Notes: generated by a model from the sequence alone, not told the origin. DNA of 64,000 bases from Micromonospora chersina (GCF_900091475.1 NZ_FMIB01000002.1:5580001-5644000), one strand, 5' to 3'; counted from the first letter of the stretch, positions 45,658 through 54,311 are shown. A program made the numbers and translations.

Positions 45658-48565
45658 CGAAGCGGTACAGCACGAAGTCCTCCTCCGAGCCGCACACGAC
45701 GATCCGGGTGTTCCAGGAGCAGGAGTCGCCGCGGACGTCCTTCAGCTCACCGAGCTGGGCCACAGTGCCCGACCCGGCGCCCACCCCGGCCACGCTCCGG
45801 TCGTCCACCCCGCTGCCCAGCGGGTCGGCGAAGACCAGCAGGTTGCCGGCGTCGACCCGGACGGCCACCCCGTCCTCGTCGTCGAGCACCTTCGTCCCGT
45901 CCGGCGCGAAGAGGGTCGCCGCCGGCTCCGGGTAGAGGCGCCGGGCCAGCACCCGCTCGCCGACCGGCACCAGCTGGGCCATCCCCGGCGCGGGCCACCT
46001 CTTGACGTCCTTGTCCTCCTGCGCGGCCACCACGACGGCTGTCTTGTCGTCGGAGTCGGTCACCTCCAGCAGGCAGGCCCGGTGCTCCCCGCACGGCGCC
46101 AGCGCCTTCGCCCGCCGGTCGTTGTCCTCCGCCCGGTAGAGCACGCTCGGCTGCGCCTGCTTCCCCAGGTCGTACGCGAGCAGCCGCCCGTCGTCCCCCG
46201 CCACGAAGAGCCGGTCCTCGTGGGCCGCCACCAGGTCGTCCGGCTCGGCCACCGCCTTCCAGTCGCGGACCACGTCGCCCGACCCGAGGTCGATCAGCCG
46301 GACCGACCTGTCCGCGCTCACCTGCACGAGTTGCTCGACCGGGCCCTGCTCCGGGTCACGGGGCGACCCGTCGCCGTATCCGGGGCCGGAGATCGCCTCG
46401 TCGGTGGTCACCGGGTGCACGCTGTCGCGCGTGCCGCCGTACTGGTCGGTGAGGTCGGCCAACGACCACTTCTCGTCGCCGTTGCTCAGCCTGAGCCCCA
46501 CGAGCCGCTTCCGCTCGTGGTCGGTGACCGCCACCACGTCCCTGCCGACGAACAACTCGTCGTCCCCCTGCACGGTGTGCCGCCAGCGCGGCCCGCCGTT
46601 CCCGCCGTCGAGCACCTCGAGCTGGCGCGGGGTGCTGCTGCCCGCGGCGTCCGCGAGCAGCGCCACCGCGCCGGGCAGCGCGACCACGCCGGCCCACTGG
46701 TCGGCGGTGGTGGCGCTCTCCTTGCGCCACAGCTCCTTGCCGGTGCCCGCCTCGACGGCCACCACCGCCAGCCGGTCGTCCGCACGCGGATAGGCCAGGT
46801 AGGCCCGGTCGCCCGCGACCGCCGTGAACATCGCCACGGGCCGCTCCCCGCCCGCCGCGACGCGGACGGGCTTGCCGAACGCCTCGAAGTCCAGCTCCGG
46901 GTGGCGGTCCCGGATCAGGTAGAGCACGGTCGCGGTGGCCACCCCGGCCAGGGCCACCACGGCGCCGACCGAGATCCACAGCGCCCGCCGGGGCCGGCCA
47001 CCGCCGGTCGGCGCGGCCGGTGATCCGGGCGCCCCGTTCGCGGGTACGCCGGTCGAGCCCGGCCACGCGCCCGGCTGGTGCGGGATGCCGGGCCCCTGCG
47101 GAGGCACGCCGCCGACCGGCGAGCCGGGCGGGACGGGCGCGGAGGCCGGCGTACCCGAAACGGGTGGGTGCGGGGCCACGGCGGTGCCGTGCGGTCCGGC
47201 GGCGAGCGGCGTGCCCGGTGCGGGTGAGTGCGGGGCCACGGCGGTGCCGTGCGGTCCGGCGGCGAGCGGCGTGCCCGGTGCGGGTGAGTGCGGGGCCACG
47301 GCGGTGCCGTGCGGTCCGGCGGCGAGCGGCGTGCCCTGCGGTCCGGCGGCGACGTGCGTGCCGTTGGGGCCGGCGAGGGCCGCGCCGGCCGGGGCCAGCG
47401 GCAGCGGCGGGGCGGCCGGCCGGTTCCGCCGCAGCGGCAGGTCGGTCAGCGCGCCCTCGGCGACCGGCAGTTCGGGCTGCTCCAGCACGGTGGGCGCGAT
47501 CCCCAGGTCGGCGTGGAGCAGCCGTGCCACCAGGGGGATCCGCGACGAGCCGCCCACCAGGAACAGCCCGGCGAGGCGTTCCGGGGTCAGCCCGGCCCCG
47601 GCGATCACCCGCCGGGTCTCGGCGACCGCCCGCCGCAGCAGCGGTGCGGCCACCCCCTCCAGTTCGGCCCGGCTCAGCGACACGGCGGCCGGCACCCCCG
47701 GAACCGCCACCGGCGCCGCCGTCGTGCGGGACAGCATCTCCTTCGCGCCCCGGACGTGCTCGACGAACTGGAGCCGTTCCCGCCACCCGGTGGTGTCGGC
47801 CGGCTCGCTCAACCGCGCCCACTGCGCCGGGTGGGTGGCGGCGACCCGCGCGCCGACCAGCGCGAGCAGTGCGGCGTCCAGGTCCAGCCCGCCCAGGTCG
47901 TCGAGGCCGCCGCAGGAGATCACCCGGAAGCCGGAGTCGCCCCACGGGTCGGCGCCCTCGTTGCGGACCACGGCGACGTCCAGCGTCCCGCCGCCGAAGT
48001 CGAAGACCGCCACCGACTCGCCGACCGGGACCGGCCGGCGCAGCACCTCGGTGTAGTAGCGGGCCGCCGCGACCGGCTCGCGCAGCAGCCGGGTGCCGGG
48101 CGGGGTGGGACCGGAGAGGGTGTGCTCGGCCGCCGACGGCCAGCCGGCCAGGGCGAGCCCCTCGGCGAGCACCTGCCGCCGGTCGGCGTCCCAGGTGGCC
48201 GGGCAGGTGACCACCGCGGGCGGCAGGAACCCCAGCGCGCCCACCGCGGCCTCGCCCACCGCGCGCAGCACCCCGCCGAGCAGTTCGGCCGGGCGGTACC
48301 GGCGGTCGCCGAGCGTCACCTCCGGCTCGTCGACGCGGCGCTTGGGGTTCGGCTCGTAGCGGTCCGGGTCGGCGTGGGCCAGGCGCAGCGCGTCCCGCCC
48401 CACGTGCAGGCGCCCGTCGGTGTCGGCGTACACACCGGACGGCAGGATCGGCTCGCCGTCCACCAGCAACGGGCGCGTACGCCCGTCCGGCCAGCGCAGC
48501 ACGGCCACGGTGTTCGAGGTGCCGAGGTCCACGCCGAGGGCGAAACCGTCCCGCTGGCCTGACAT
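45647..48565 (-). CDS. Hsp70-like ATPase fused through a membrane helix to an extracellular beta-propeller-like domain
   Basis: 972 residues. Residues 1-365 form an actin/Hsp70-type nucleotide-binding domain: phosphate-1 GVDLGTSNTVAVLRW, phosphate-2 VFDFGGGTLDVAVV (about 188), adenosine motif LFLVGGSSRIPLVARLL. No Hsp70 substrate-binding domain follows. Instead come a Pro/Ala/Gly linker (about 375-520) with three near-identical 20-residue repeats, one membrane helix (about 527-549, WISVGAVVALAGVATATVLYLI) and about 420 residues of PQQ/WD-like repeats with recurring AVEAGTGKELWRKES and DGGNGGPRWRHTV blades. The ATPase would face the cytoplasm and the propeller the outside. Related mixes of DnaK-like ATPase and membrane segment occur in actinobacteria, function unknown. 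Two Cys pairs near the end could be disulfides. Confidence 0.88.
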   Translation of the reverse strand: MSGQRDGFALGVDLGTSNTVAVLRWPDGRTRPLLVDGEPILPSGVYADTDGRLHVGRDALRLAHADPDRYEPNPKRRVDEPEVTLGDRRYRPAELLGGVLRAVGEAAVGALGFLPPAVVTCPATWDADRRQVLAEGLALAGWPSAAEHTLSGPTPPGTRLLREPVAAARYYTEVLRRPVPVGESVAVFDFGGGTLDVAVVRNEGADPWGDSGFRVISCGGLDDLGGLDLDAALLALVGARVAATHPAQWARLSEPADTTGWRERLQFVEHVRGAKEMLSRTTAAPVAVPGVPAAVSLSRAELEGVAAPLLRRAVAETRRVIAGAGLTPERLAGLFLVGGSSRIPLVARLLHADLGIAPTVLEQPELPVAEGALTDLPLRRNRPAAPPLPLAPAGAALAGPNGTHVAAGPQGTPLAAGPHGTAVAPHSPAPGTPLAAGPHGTAVAPHSPAPGTPLAAGPHGTAVAPHPPVSGTPASAPVPPGSPVGGVPPQGPGIPHQPGAWPGSTGVPANGAPGSPAAPTGGGRPRRALWISVGAVVALAGVATATVLYLIRDRHPELDFEAFGKPVRVAAGGERPVAMFTAVAGDRAYLAYPRADDRLAVVAVEAGTGKELWRKESATTADQWAGVVALPGAVALLADAAGSSTPRQLEVLDGGNGGPRWRHTVQGDDELFVGRDVVAVTDHERKRLVGLRLSNGDEKWSLADLTDQYGGTRDSVHPVTTDEAISGPGYGDGSPRDPEQGPVEQLVQVSADRSVRLIDLGSGDVVRDWKAVAEPDDLVAAHEDRLFVAGDDGRLLAYDLGKQAQPSVLYRAEDNDRRAKALAPCGEHRACLLEVTDSDDKTAVVVAAQEDKDVKRWPAPGMAQLVPVGERVLARRLYPEPAATLFAPDGTKVLDDEDGVAVRVDAGNLLVFADPLGSGVDDRSVAGVGAGSGTVAQLGELKDVRGDSCSWNTRIVVCGSEEDFVLYRFVKE
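47161..47340. repeat. three tandem copies of a 60-bp unit inside the Hsp70-like gene
   Basis: Units 47161-47220, 47221-47280 and 47281-47340. The second and third are identical for about the first 55 bases, and the first differs from them by one base near its start. The unit encodes 20 residues containing AAGPHGTAVAPHSPAPGTPL on the minus strand, in frame, so copy-number change would lengthen or shorten the linker without breaking the gene. Confidence 0.95.
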
Positions 48566-48696
48566 CCGTCCCTACCTCCACCCGACGAGGGGATGTCCGG
48601 CCCCGCATCGTACGCAGCCCTCGCCGCCGCTGGTTCGCGGTGGGCGGCGCGGAAACCCGAGTGCGGCACCCGGCCGGGACCGACCACCATGGCGCG

Positions 48697-50241
48697 ATGA
48701 CCGAAGCACGCAGCGCGCCCGGGGCGGTGCCGCCGGCTGTCACCGAGGCCGTCGCCGCAGCCGTGGGCGGGGACCACGACGACCTGCAGCGCCTCCTGGC
48801 CGCGCTGTCCGCGGTGGACGCCCGTGGTGACATGGACGCCGCCCGGGCGACCCTGCGCCTGCTGGCCGGGACGCCCCGGCTGCTGACCCGGCTCGACGAG
48901 CACGTCCGGTGGAATCCGTGGTCGGCGCCGTACCGATCGCCGGAGGTCGATCGCCTGGCCGCCACGCTCACCTCGCCCACGGTCGGTACGGTGGCCGTCG
49001 CCGTCGCGGCCAGCCACCCCGACGGGCGCGTCCGGGAACGGGCGGTGCGGGTGCTGCTGTCCCGGCCCGTGCCGGAACTGACCCCGTTCCTGGTGCTCCG
49101 CACCGCCGACTGGGCGCGGCCGGTGCGCGACGCCGCCCGGGCCGGCCTGGCGCTGCTGCTCGCCGACGAACCGACCACCCACCTGCCGGCCGCCGTCCCG
49201 GCCACCGCGCTGGTGTCCGTCCGCAACCGTGGCAGCTTCGCGCTCCAGCAGGTCACCGCCGCGCTCTCGTCCGCACCCGAGCGGCTTCGCGCCGAGGTGG
49301 GCCGCAATGCGCCGACCGCGCAGCGGCGCGTCCTGTTCGACCTGGACCTGGCGCACGGACGACTGCGGGTGGACGACCTGCTCGCCGCCGTCGCTGACCG
49401 GGACGTCCGGATACGGGCCCGGGCCGCGGAGGCCGCCGCCCGCGAGGCGGTCTGGACCGGCCGCCTGCCCGTGCTGCGGCGGCTCGCCGGCAACCGGCAC
49501 GCCGAGGTGCGGGCGTTGGGCCTGATCGGACTGCTCCGCCTCGGCCGGCACGCCGAGGTCTCCGCCGTCGTCGACGACCGGCACCAGCTGGTCCGCGCCA
49601 TCGCCCGCGAGGCGGCCCGGCGGGAGGGGGTCGACGCCCTGGCCGCATACCGGTCGGCGGTCAGCGGTGGGGCGCCGGGCGTCGGCGCGGTCGCCGGGCT
49701 GGCCGAGGTGGGCACCGACGGCGACGCCCCACTGCTGCACCCGCTGCTCGCCCACCCGGACCCCCGGCTGCGTGCCGCCGCGGTACGTGCCCTGGCCCGG
49801 ATGGGCGCTGTGCCGGTGCCGCCGGTGGTGGCCCTGTTGCGCGACCCCGCCGCCGGAGTCGTCCGGGAGGCGGCCACCGCGCTGCGCCCGATCAGCGGGG
49901 CGCTCCCGCCCGAGCTGCCCTGGGAGTTGCTGGCCGACGAGCGGGTCGAACTCCGTCGCGCCGGCTACCGGCTGCTCGGCACCAGCCCGCCGACGCTGCG
50001 CCTGCGGGCCGGGCTGCTGCTCGTCAAGGACCCGGACCCCCGGCTCGCGGAACGTGCCCGCGCCGACGTGACCGGGCTGGCCCGGGCCAGCGTGTCGACA
50101 TACCGCTGGGAGCCGCGGCCTCCGGAGCTGGAGCTGACCGCGCGGTTGCGGGACGAACTGCTCCGGCTGACCGCGGCGGCCGGGCCGGCCCTCGCCGCCC
50201 GTACGGTGGAGCGGCTGACGGACTGGCTACGACGCAGGTGA
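48697..50241 (+). CDS. HEAT-repeat protein
   Basis: 514 residues from ATG 48697. Almost entirely alpha-helical, with repeating 30-35-residue helix pairs of HEAT/PBS-lyase type, e.g. RVRERAVRVLLSRP, DVRIRARAAEAAAREA, PRLRAAAVRALARMG, AGVVREAATALRP. Such solenoids bind other proteins. No signal peptide or membrane helix. It is divergent from the Hsp70-like gene (131 bp between), which may mean the two share a function. Confidence 0.85.
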   Translation: MTEARSAPGAVPPAVTEAVAAAVGGDHDDLQRLLAALSAVDARGDMDAARATLRLLAGTPRLLTRLDEHVRWNPWSAPYRSPEVDRLAATLTSPTVGTVAVAVAASHPDGRVRERAVRVLLSRPVPELTPFLVLRTADWARPVRDAARAGLALLLADEPTTHLPAAVPATALVSVRNRGSFALQQVTAALSSAPERLRAEVGRNAPTAQRRVLFDLDLAHGRLRVDDLLAAVADRDVRIRARAAEAAAREAVWTGRLPVLRRLAGNRHAEVRALGLIGLLRLGRHAEVSAVVDDRHQLVRAIAREAARREGVDALAAYRSAVSGGAPGVGAVAGLAEVGTDGDAPLLHPLLAHPDPRLRAAAVRALARMGAVPVPPVVALLRDPAAGVVREAATALRPISGALPPELPWELLADERVELRRAGYRLLGTSPPTLRLRAGLLLVKDPDPRLAERARADVTGLARASVSTYRWEPRPPELELTARLRDELLRLTAAAGPALAARTVERLTDWLRRR

Positions 50242-50260
50242 TGGAGACGGTGGCGGGCCC

Positions 50261-50809
50261 ATGACCAGGGAGGACGCGGAGCTGCTCCCGGCTCGGCGAA
50301 CCAACGCCGAGGAGGCGCGAGGACGGGCCAGTCGCACACCGCTGAAACGAGTGCTCGCGTTCACGGCGACATTGGTTCTTGCCATGGGCTGTGGCTTGGG
50401 TGAGCTCACGGCGGACTACGGCGACCCGGTGACGCTCCAGGCGCCGGACCTCGTGGGCACCTGGCGCGGCGGTGAGCGAAGAATCATCGTGTTCCGCGAG
50501 GACCGGACGTTCACGGCGACCGACTTGCCGTCCGAGGCGTTTCACGACCTCCTGCCTGACACCTTCGACCCCTCTCGGGACCTCCTCGACGGGGCGGGCG
50601 AGTGGACGCTCGAGCCTCCGGCCAAGGAGGGTCTCTCGTCGGACGTGAAGCTGTCTTTCCGGCGGCTCGGTGGTGAGGACGTCGCGATGAGCGGCCCACA
50701 CCCGAGCGTGTCGAAGGACAACGGGGTCGTGCGCCTCACCTTCTTCTACGTGGGTACCGGCGGAAACAGTTGGACCGCCTACGAGAAGTGTGTGGCTGAC
50801 TGCGAGTAG
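50261..50809 (+). CDS. putative lipoprotein
   Basis: 182 residues. A long charged N-terminus (residues 1-29) precedes KRVLAFTATLVLAMGCG, with a lipobox-like LAMGC, so the mature protein would start at Cys44. A GTG at 50351 gives a shorter, more usual signal peptide. The mature part has a small beta domain: LVGTWRGGERRIIVFREDRTFTATDLP resembles lipocalin-like lipoproteins, then GEWTLEP, KLSFRR, VRLTFFYVGTGGNSWTAYEK, ending with CVADCE. No named family. Codons are less GC-biased than in the neighbours, which fits its place at the edge of the tRNA-flanked segment. Confidence 0.7.
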   Translation: MTREDAELLPARRTNAEEARGRASRTPLKRVLAFTATLVLAMGCGLGELTADYGDPVTLQAPDLVGTWRGGERRIIVFREDRTFTATDLPSEAFHDLLPDTFDPSRDLLDGAGEWTLEPPAKEGLSSDVKLSFRRLGGEDVAMSGPHPSVSKDNGVVRLTFFYVGTGGNSWTAYEKCVADCE

Positions 50810-51172
50810 GCGACGAGCGCGGGATCTCCCCGTCGGGCGGTTGTCGACCGTGCGGTCAGCTGGACGCGGAGGATCCCAGCGCTCGGACTACCCGTGAGCT
50901 GGGCCGGAGTGCGGTGGAGCGGGCGACGGGGATCGAACCCGCACCGTCAGTTTGGAAGAGCGTGCTCAACGGGCCGTGATGCCCGAAACGCCTGCGGTCG
51001 GCGGCAGAGCCGAAGGCCGCTCGTGCCCGCTCATGACCGCTGTGCGCCACGGTTACTGGCCCGTGGATGGCCCATCGCGGCCACCGGACCGGTTGCGTGA
51101 ACCGACATCGGTGCTTCCGACGCCTACCGGATCGCAGGTGAACCCCGCCCGGTGACGTCGTAGGGTGCGGGG
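50810..51172. other. intergenic region with tRNA-Gly 3' fragment (363 bp)
   Basis: No gene is supported. It holds the 60-bp copy of the tRNA-Gly 3' half (listed separately). GGATCTCCCCGTCGGGCGG at 50822-50840 resembles a stretch at 52124-52142 (19 aligned bases, 2 differences), which also lies near the far end of the NIF3 segment. Reading frames here come from the tRNA-like sequence and are not genes. Confidence 0.6.
50899..50958 (-). repeat. partial duplicate of the tRNA-Gly(TCC) 3' half and its flank
   Basis: 50899-50958 matches 52436-52495 at 56 of 60 positions without gaps. The match covers the 3' side of tRNA-Gly from the anticodon loop through the T arm and acceptor, plus about 16 bases beyond the tRNA end. 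It stops sharply in the anticodon loop. This is the shape of an attachment site left by a tRNA-targeting integrative element. The 5' half of the tRNA is missing, so it is not a functional gene. Confidence 0.75.
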
Positions 51173-52093
51173 ATGGTTGTGGATCTCGATCGGATCGTCG
51201 CCGCCCTGGACGAGCTGTTCGGCCTCGACGCGTCCGCACCCGACACCGCGATGAGCCGGCACCTACCCCGGGTCTACGACGAGGTCGGCACCGACTGGCG
51301 GGCGATCGTCGAGCCGCATTTCGCTCAACGGTTCAACGGACTCATGCGCCGCGGCCACCCGACCGTTCGCACCGTGTACGGTGCCTGCTTCCCATCGGCC
51401 GAAGTCATCGACGCTTGGCTGGCCGTGGCCGAGCGCGGCGACCTGCTGGTCACCCACCACCCGATCGACGTGCGCAACGGCTCACCCGAAGACGACACCT
51501 GGGCAGAGGGCTTCGTACCGATCGACGCGACCCAACTGAAGGCCATCACCGAGCGCGGATTGTCGATGTACGCCTGCCACGCCCCGATGGACACGTCGCT
51601 GCGGGTCGGCACCGCTGCGGCCATCGTCGAAGCGCTGAGCGGCACCGTCGTCAACCAGTTCTGGCCGTATGGCGATGGCCATGCGGGGCTCGTGGCCGAC
51701 ATTCCGGCGATCAGCAGCAGCGCTCTAGTACGCCGCGCCCGGGAGATCTTTGCGGTGGACAGCGTCGAGGTCGAGGGAGCAGTCCACGACGCGGTGACCC
51801 GTGTCGCGGTAGTCGGCGGCATTGGGGATCACGTCGACCAGATGGCATTGGCCGAACGCATGGGCGCCCAGGCGTACCTGACCGGTGAGCTGCACGTGCG
51901 CATAGAGGGCGACTACGGACGCCGCAAGTTCGCCGCCGTGCAAGCCTTCGCAGCGACCACCGGCATGACCCTGATCGGCGTCTCACACGCCGCCAGCGAA
52001 CACCTGGTCATCGAGACGCAGCTAGCCCGCTGGTTCGCCGAAAACCACCGGATCACCCTTCGCCCCATCCGGGAACCGCACTGGTGGCGTTGA
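51173..52093 (+). CDS. NIF3-like dinuclear metal-centre protein
   Basis: 306 residues. NIF3 (GTP cyclohydrolase I type 2-like) landmarks: LLVTHHPIDVR (HH metal ligands), LSMYACHAPMDTSLRVGTA (the H-x-x-x-D position), VAVVGGIGDHVDQMALAERMGAQAYLTGELHVRIEGD (GGxG and TGE-x-x-x) and GVSHAASEHLVIETQ in place of the usual GHYxxE. It is a divergent member, and the reaction is unknown. The gene has more A/T-ending codons (ATT, TTT, CTA, GTA) than its neighbours. It lies alone between two copies of a tRNA-Gly 3' half, so I infer horizontal arrival. No clear ribosome site precedes the ATG. Confidence 0.8.
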   Translation: MVVDLDRIVAALDELFGLDASAPDTAMSRHLPRVYDEVGTDWRAIVEPHFAQRFNGLMRRGHPTVRTVYGACFPSAEVIDAWLAVAERGDLLVTHHPIDVRNGSPEDDTWAEGFVPIDATQLKAITERGLSMYACHAPMDTSLRVGTAAAIVEALSGTVVNQFWPYGDGHAGLVADIPAISSSALVRRAREIFAVDSVEVEGAVHDAVTRVAVVGGIGDHVDQMALAERMGAQAYLTGELHVRIEGDYGRRKFAAVQAFAATTGMTLIGVSHAASEHLVIETQLARWFAENHRITLRPIREPHWWR

Positions 52094-52451
52094 AGTGCGA
52101 GTGAGTGGTCTTGGCGGATAAGCGGATCTCCTCGTCGGGCAGTCGCCAGACCGTCCGGGGAGTCTGGTAGCCCTTGTGGTGCCCGACGAGGTGATCTGCG
52201 GCTGATCTCTGAGGAGGGCCGGGGCTCGGGGCGGAGCCCCGAGGTCTTCGAGTCCTGGTCGTCCTCAAGCGTGGCCGGCCGGCCCGGCCGATGCCGGCCG
52301 GAGGTCATGGACCAGCGGATCGCCCGGCAGACCCGAGGCAAGGGCGGCCAGAGCAGCTATGGCCCACGGATGGCCCGCAAGATCGGAGCGGGGGAGTGGC
52401 CGACCGGCCCAGGATCGGGGGATGCAGCCTCTGACCTGGGCCGGAGGCCGT
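52094..52451. other. intergenic region downstream of the NIF3-like gene (358 bp)
   Basis: CTCGGGGC (52225-52232) and GCCCCGAG (52236-52243) form an 8-bp perfect hairpin, a likely terminator for the NIF3-like gene 130 bp upstream. The rest is unassigned. Frames from 52271 onward read through the antisense of the tRNA and are rejected. Confidence 0.5.
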
Positions 52452-52525
52452 TGGAGCGGGCGACGGGAATCGAACCCGCACCGTCAGTTTGGAAGACTGA
52501 AGCTCTGCCATTGAGCTACGCCCGC
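52452..52525 (-). tRNA. tRNA-Gly (anticodon TCC)
   Basis: On the minus strand the sequence folds as a complete cloverleaf: acceptor GCGGGCG (52525-52519) with CGCCCGC, D arm GCTC/GAGC, anticodon loop CTTCCAA, T arm GCGGG-TTCGATT-CCCGT. Discriminator is T and CCA is encoded (52454-52452). Its 3' half is duplicated at 50899-50958. Confidence 0.96.
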
Positions 52526-52664
52526 GACCGCCCCGCTCTCGCGGGACGCGCCCGACAGCCTACCGAATCCCCGAACCGGACGCGCAGCGCCGTACCGCGC
52601 GCCGCCCCGGGACCGCCCCGGTGCCCGTCCGGCGGGCCCGGACGGCATACACTCTTCGTCGCCA

Positions 52665-52738
52665 CGGGGTGTGGCGCAGCTTGGTAGCGCACTCGCTTTG
52701 GGAGCGAGGGGCCGTGGGTTCAAATCCCGCCACCCCGA
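52665..52738 (+). tRNA. tRNA-Pro (anticodon TGG)
   Basis: Cloverleaf with acceptor CGGGGTG/CACCCCG, D arm GCGC..GCGC with GGTA loop, anticodon stem CTCGC/GCGAG and loop TTTGGGA, and T arm GTGGG-TTCAAAT-CCCGC. Discriminator A at 52738; CCA is not encoded. Confidence 0.96.
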
Positions 52739-52882
52739 CTGTCGTTCGCGCCGGGTCGTCCGGGAACCGCCGATTTTTTCCGCGCGGTACCCGGGCGCTG
52801 CCGATGCCGCAGGCCGGCTCGCCTACACTCGATGCGCGCAATCACGCCCAGACTCAACTGAGATCCGTCAAGGAGTACGCCT

Positions 52883-54229
52883 GTGAAGAGCACCGTCGAG
52901 ACTCTGAGCCCGACGCGCGTGCGGCTCGCCATCGAGGTGCCGTTCGTCGAGCTCGAGCCGAGCCTCAAGAAGGCGTACCGGGAGATCGGCCAGCAGGTCC
53001 AGGTTCCCGGCTTCCGCCGGGGCAAGGTTCCCGCCGCCGTGATCGACCAGCGGGTGGGCCGGGGCACCGTCCTCAACGAGGCGGTGCAGGAGGCCATCCC
53101 GCAGAACATCCTGGCCGCGGTCCGCGAGCACGACCTGAAGACGCTCGGCCGTCCCGAGGTCGAGATCACCGAGTTCAACGACGGTGACTCCCTCAACTTC
53201 ACCGCCGAGGTGGACGTCCGGCCGGAGATCACCCTGCCGGACCCGGCCACCATCGAGGTGACCGTGGACGAGATCCAGATCGCCGACAGCGAGATCGACG
53301 AGCAGGTCAACAGCCTGCGCGAGCGGTTCGCCACGCTGAAGACCGTCGAGCGGGCCGCCCAGGAGGGCGACTTCGTCCAGATCGACCTGAACGCCACCGT
53401 CGACGGCGAGGACGTGCCGGGCGGCCAGGCGAGCAACATCTCGCACGAGGTCGGCAGCAAGCAGCTCCTGCCGGGGCTGGACGAGGCGCTCGTCGGCCTG
53501 GCCGCCGGCGACAGCACCACCTTCTCCACCCAGCTGGTCGGCGGCGACTTCGCCGGCCGCGACGCCGATGTGGCGGTGACCGTCCGCACGGTCAAGGAGA
53601 AGGAGCTGCCCGAGCTCAACGACGACTTCGCCCAGCTGGCCAGCGAGTTCGACACCATCGAGGAGCTGCGCGCCGACCTGCGTGAGCGGGTCACCCGGGG
53701 CAAGCAGGTCGAGCAGATCTACGCCGCCCGCGACAAGGCCCTCGAGCAGATGGTCGCCGCCGCCGAGGTGCCGGCGCCGGAGGGTGTCGTCAAGGAGGAG
53801 GTCGAGAGCCGCAAGGCCGCGATGGTCGACCAGCTCGAGCGCATCGGCGCCTCCCTGGAGGAGTACCTCGCCGCGGAGGAGAAGACCGAGGAGCAGATCG
53901 ACACCGAGCTGACCGAGGCCGCGACCGAGGGCGTCAAGATCCAGCTGCTGCTGGACACCCTCGCCGACGCCGAGGACGTCCAGGTCTCCGACGACGAGTT
54001 CGGTCACGAGATCGTCCACCGCGCCCAGCGCGCCGGCATGGCCCCGCAGCAGTACTACGACCAGCTGGTCCGCTCCGGCGCCGCCGCGGCCGTCTTCGGT
54101 GATGTCCGCCGGGGCAAGGCGCTCGCCTCGGTGATGGAGAAGATCAAGATCAAGGACGCAGCGGGCAACGAGGTCTCCCTCGACGCGCTGCGGGCCCAGA
54201 ACGAGGCCGAGCACGACCACCAGCACTGA
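52883..54229 (+). CDS. tig: trigger factor (ribosome-bound chaperone, peptidyl-prolyl isomerase)
   Basis: 448 residues from GTG 52883, AAGGAG eight bases before it. N-terminal ribosome-binding domain with VPGFRRGKVPAAVI (the GFRxGKxP signature that contacts L23), central FKBP-type domain (about 155-245: GDFVQIDLNATVDGE, SKQLLPGLDEALVGLAAG) and a C-terminal chaperone arm (about 260-430). The last residues EAEHDHQH are polar. It binds nascent chains at the tunnel exit. Upstream of clpP1P2-clpX as in many bacteria. Confidence 0.97.
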   Translation: MKSTVETLSPTRVRLAIEVPFVELEPSLKKAYREIGQQVQVPGFRRGKVPAAVIDQRVGRGTVLNEAVQEAIPQNILAAVREHDLKTLGRPEVEITEFNDGDSLNFTAEVDVRPEITLPDPATIEVTVDEIQIADSEIDEQVNSLRERFATLKTVERAAQEGDFVQIDLNATVDGEDVPGGQASNISHEVGSKQLLPGLDEALVGLAAGDSTTFSTQLVGGDFAGRDADVAVTVRTVKEKELPELNDDFAQLASEFDTIEELRADLRERVTRGKQVEQIYAARDKALEQMVAAAEVPAPEGVVKEEVESRKAAMVDQLERIGASLEEYLAAEEKTEEQIDTELTEAATEGVKIQLLLDTLADAEDVQVSDDEFGHEIVHRAQRAGMAPQQYYDQLVRSGAAAAVFGDVRRGKALASVMEKIKIKDAAGNEVSLDALRAQNEAEHDHQH

Positions 54230-54240
54230 TCGTCGGGCGT

Positions 54241-54277
54241 CGGCCGCCGTCCCGCGCTCCGCGCCGGGCGGCGGCCG
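54241..54277 (+). terminator. terminator after tig
   Basis: CGGCCGCC (54241-54248) pairs with 54270-54277, with further pairing inside, and is followed by AAACCCTTTT. Begins 12 bases after the tig stop. Confidence 0.7.
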
Positions 54278-54311
54278 AAACCCTTTTCCGGGTACGCCCT
54301 GCGGGTGACTG

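Noticed and set aside
47161..47340. Possible CRISPR-like repeat
   Set aside because: The 60-bp units are directly adjacent with no spacers and are in frame in a protein gene.
46356..49877. 1173-codon minus-strand open frame across the Hsp70-like and HEAT genes
   Set aside because: Frame-shifted copy of the Hsp70-like gene plus antisense of the HEAT gene; no family resemblance.
50894..51100. 68-codon frame with RRGSNPHRQFGR
   Set aside because: Arises from the duplicated tRNA-Gly 3' fragment, not a gene.
50810..52451. Integrase or transposase gene in the tRNA-flanked segment
   Set aside because: All frames were read; none shows the Arg-His-Arg-Tyr or DDE pattern, so the segment has no recombinase of its own.
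52271..52687. 138-codon frame containing ATGIEPAPSVWKTEALPLSY
   Set aside because: This peptide is the well known false translation of the antisense of tRNA-Gly.
52671..52886. 71-codon frame starting MAQLGSALALGARG
   Set aside because: False translation of the tRNA-Pro gene.
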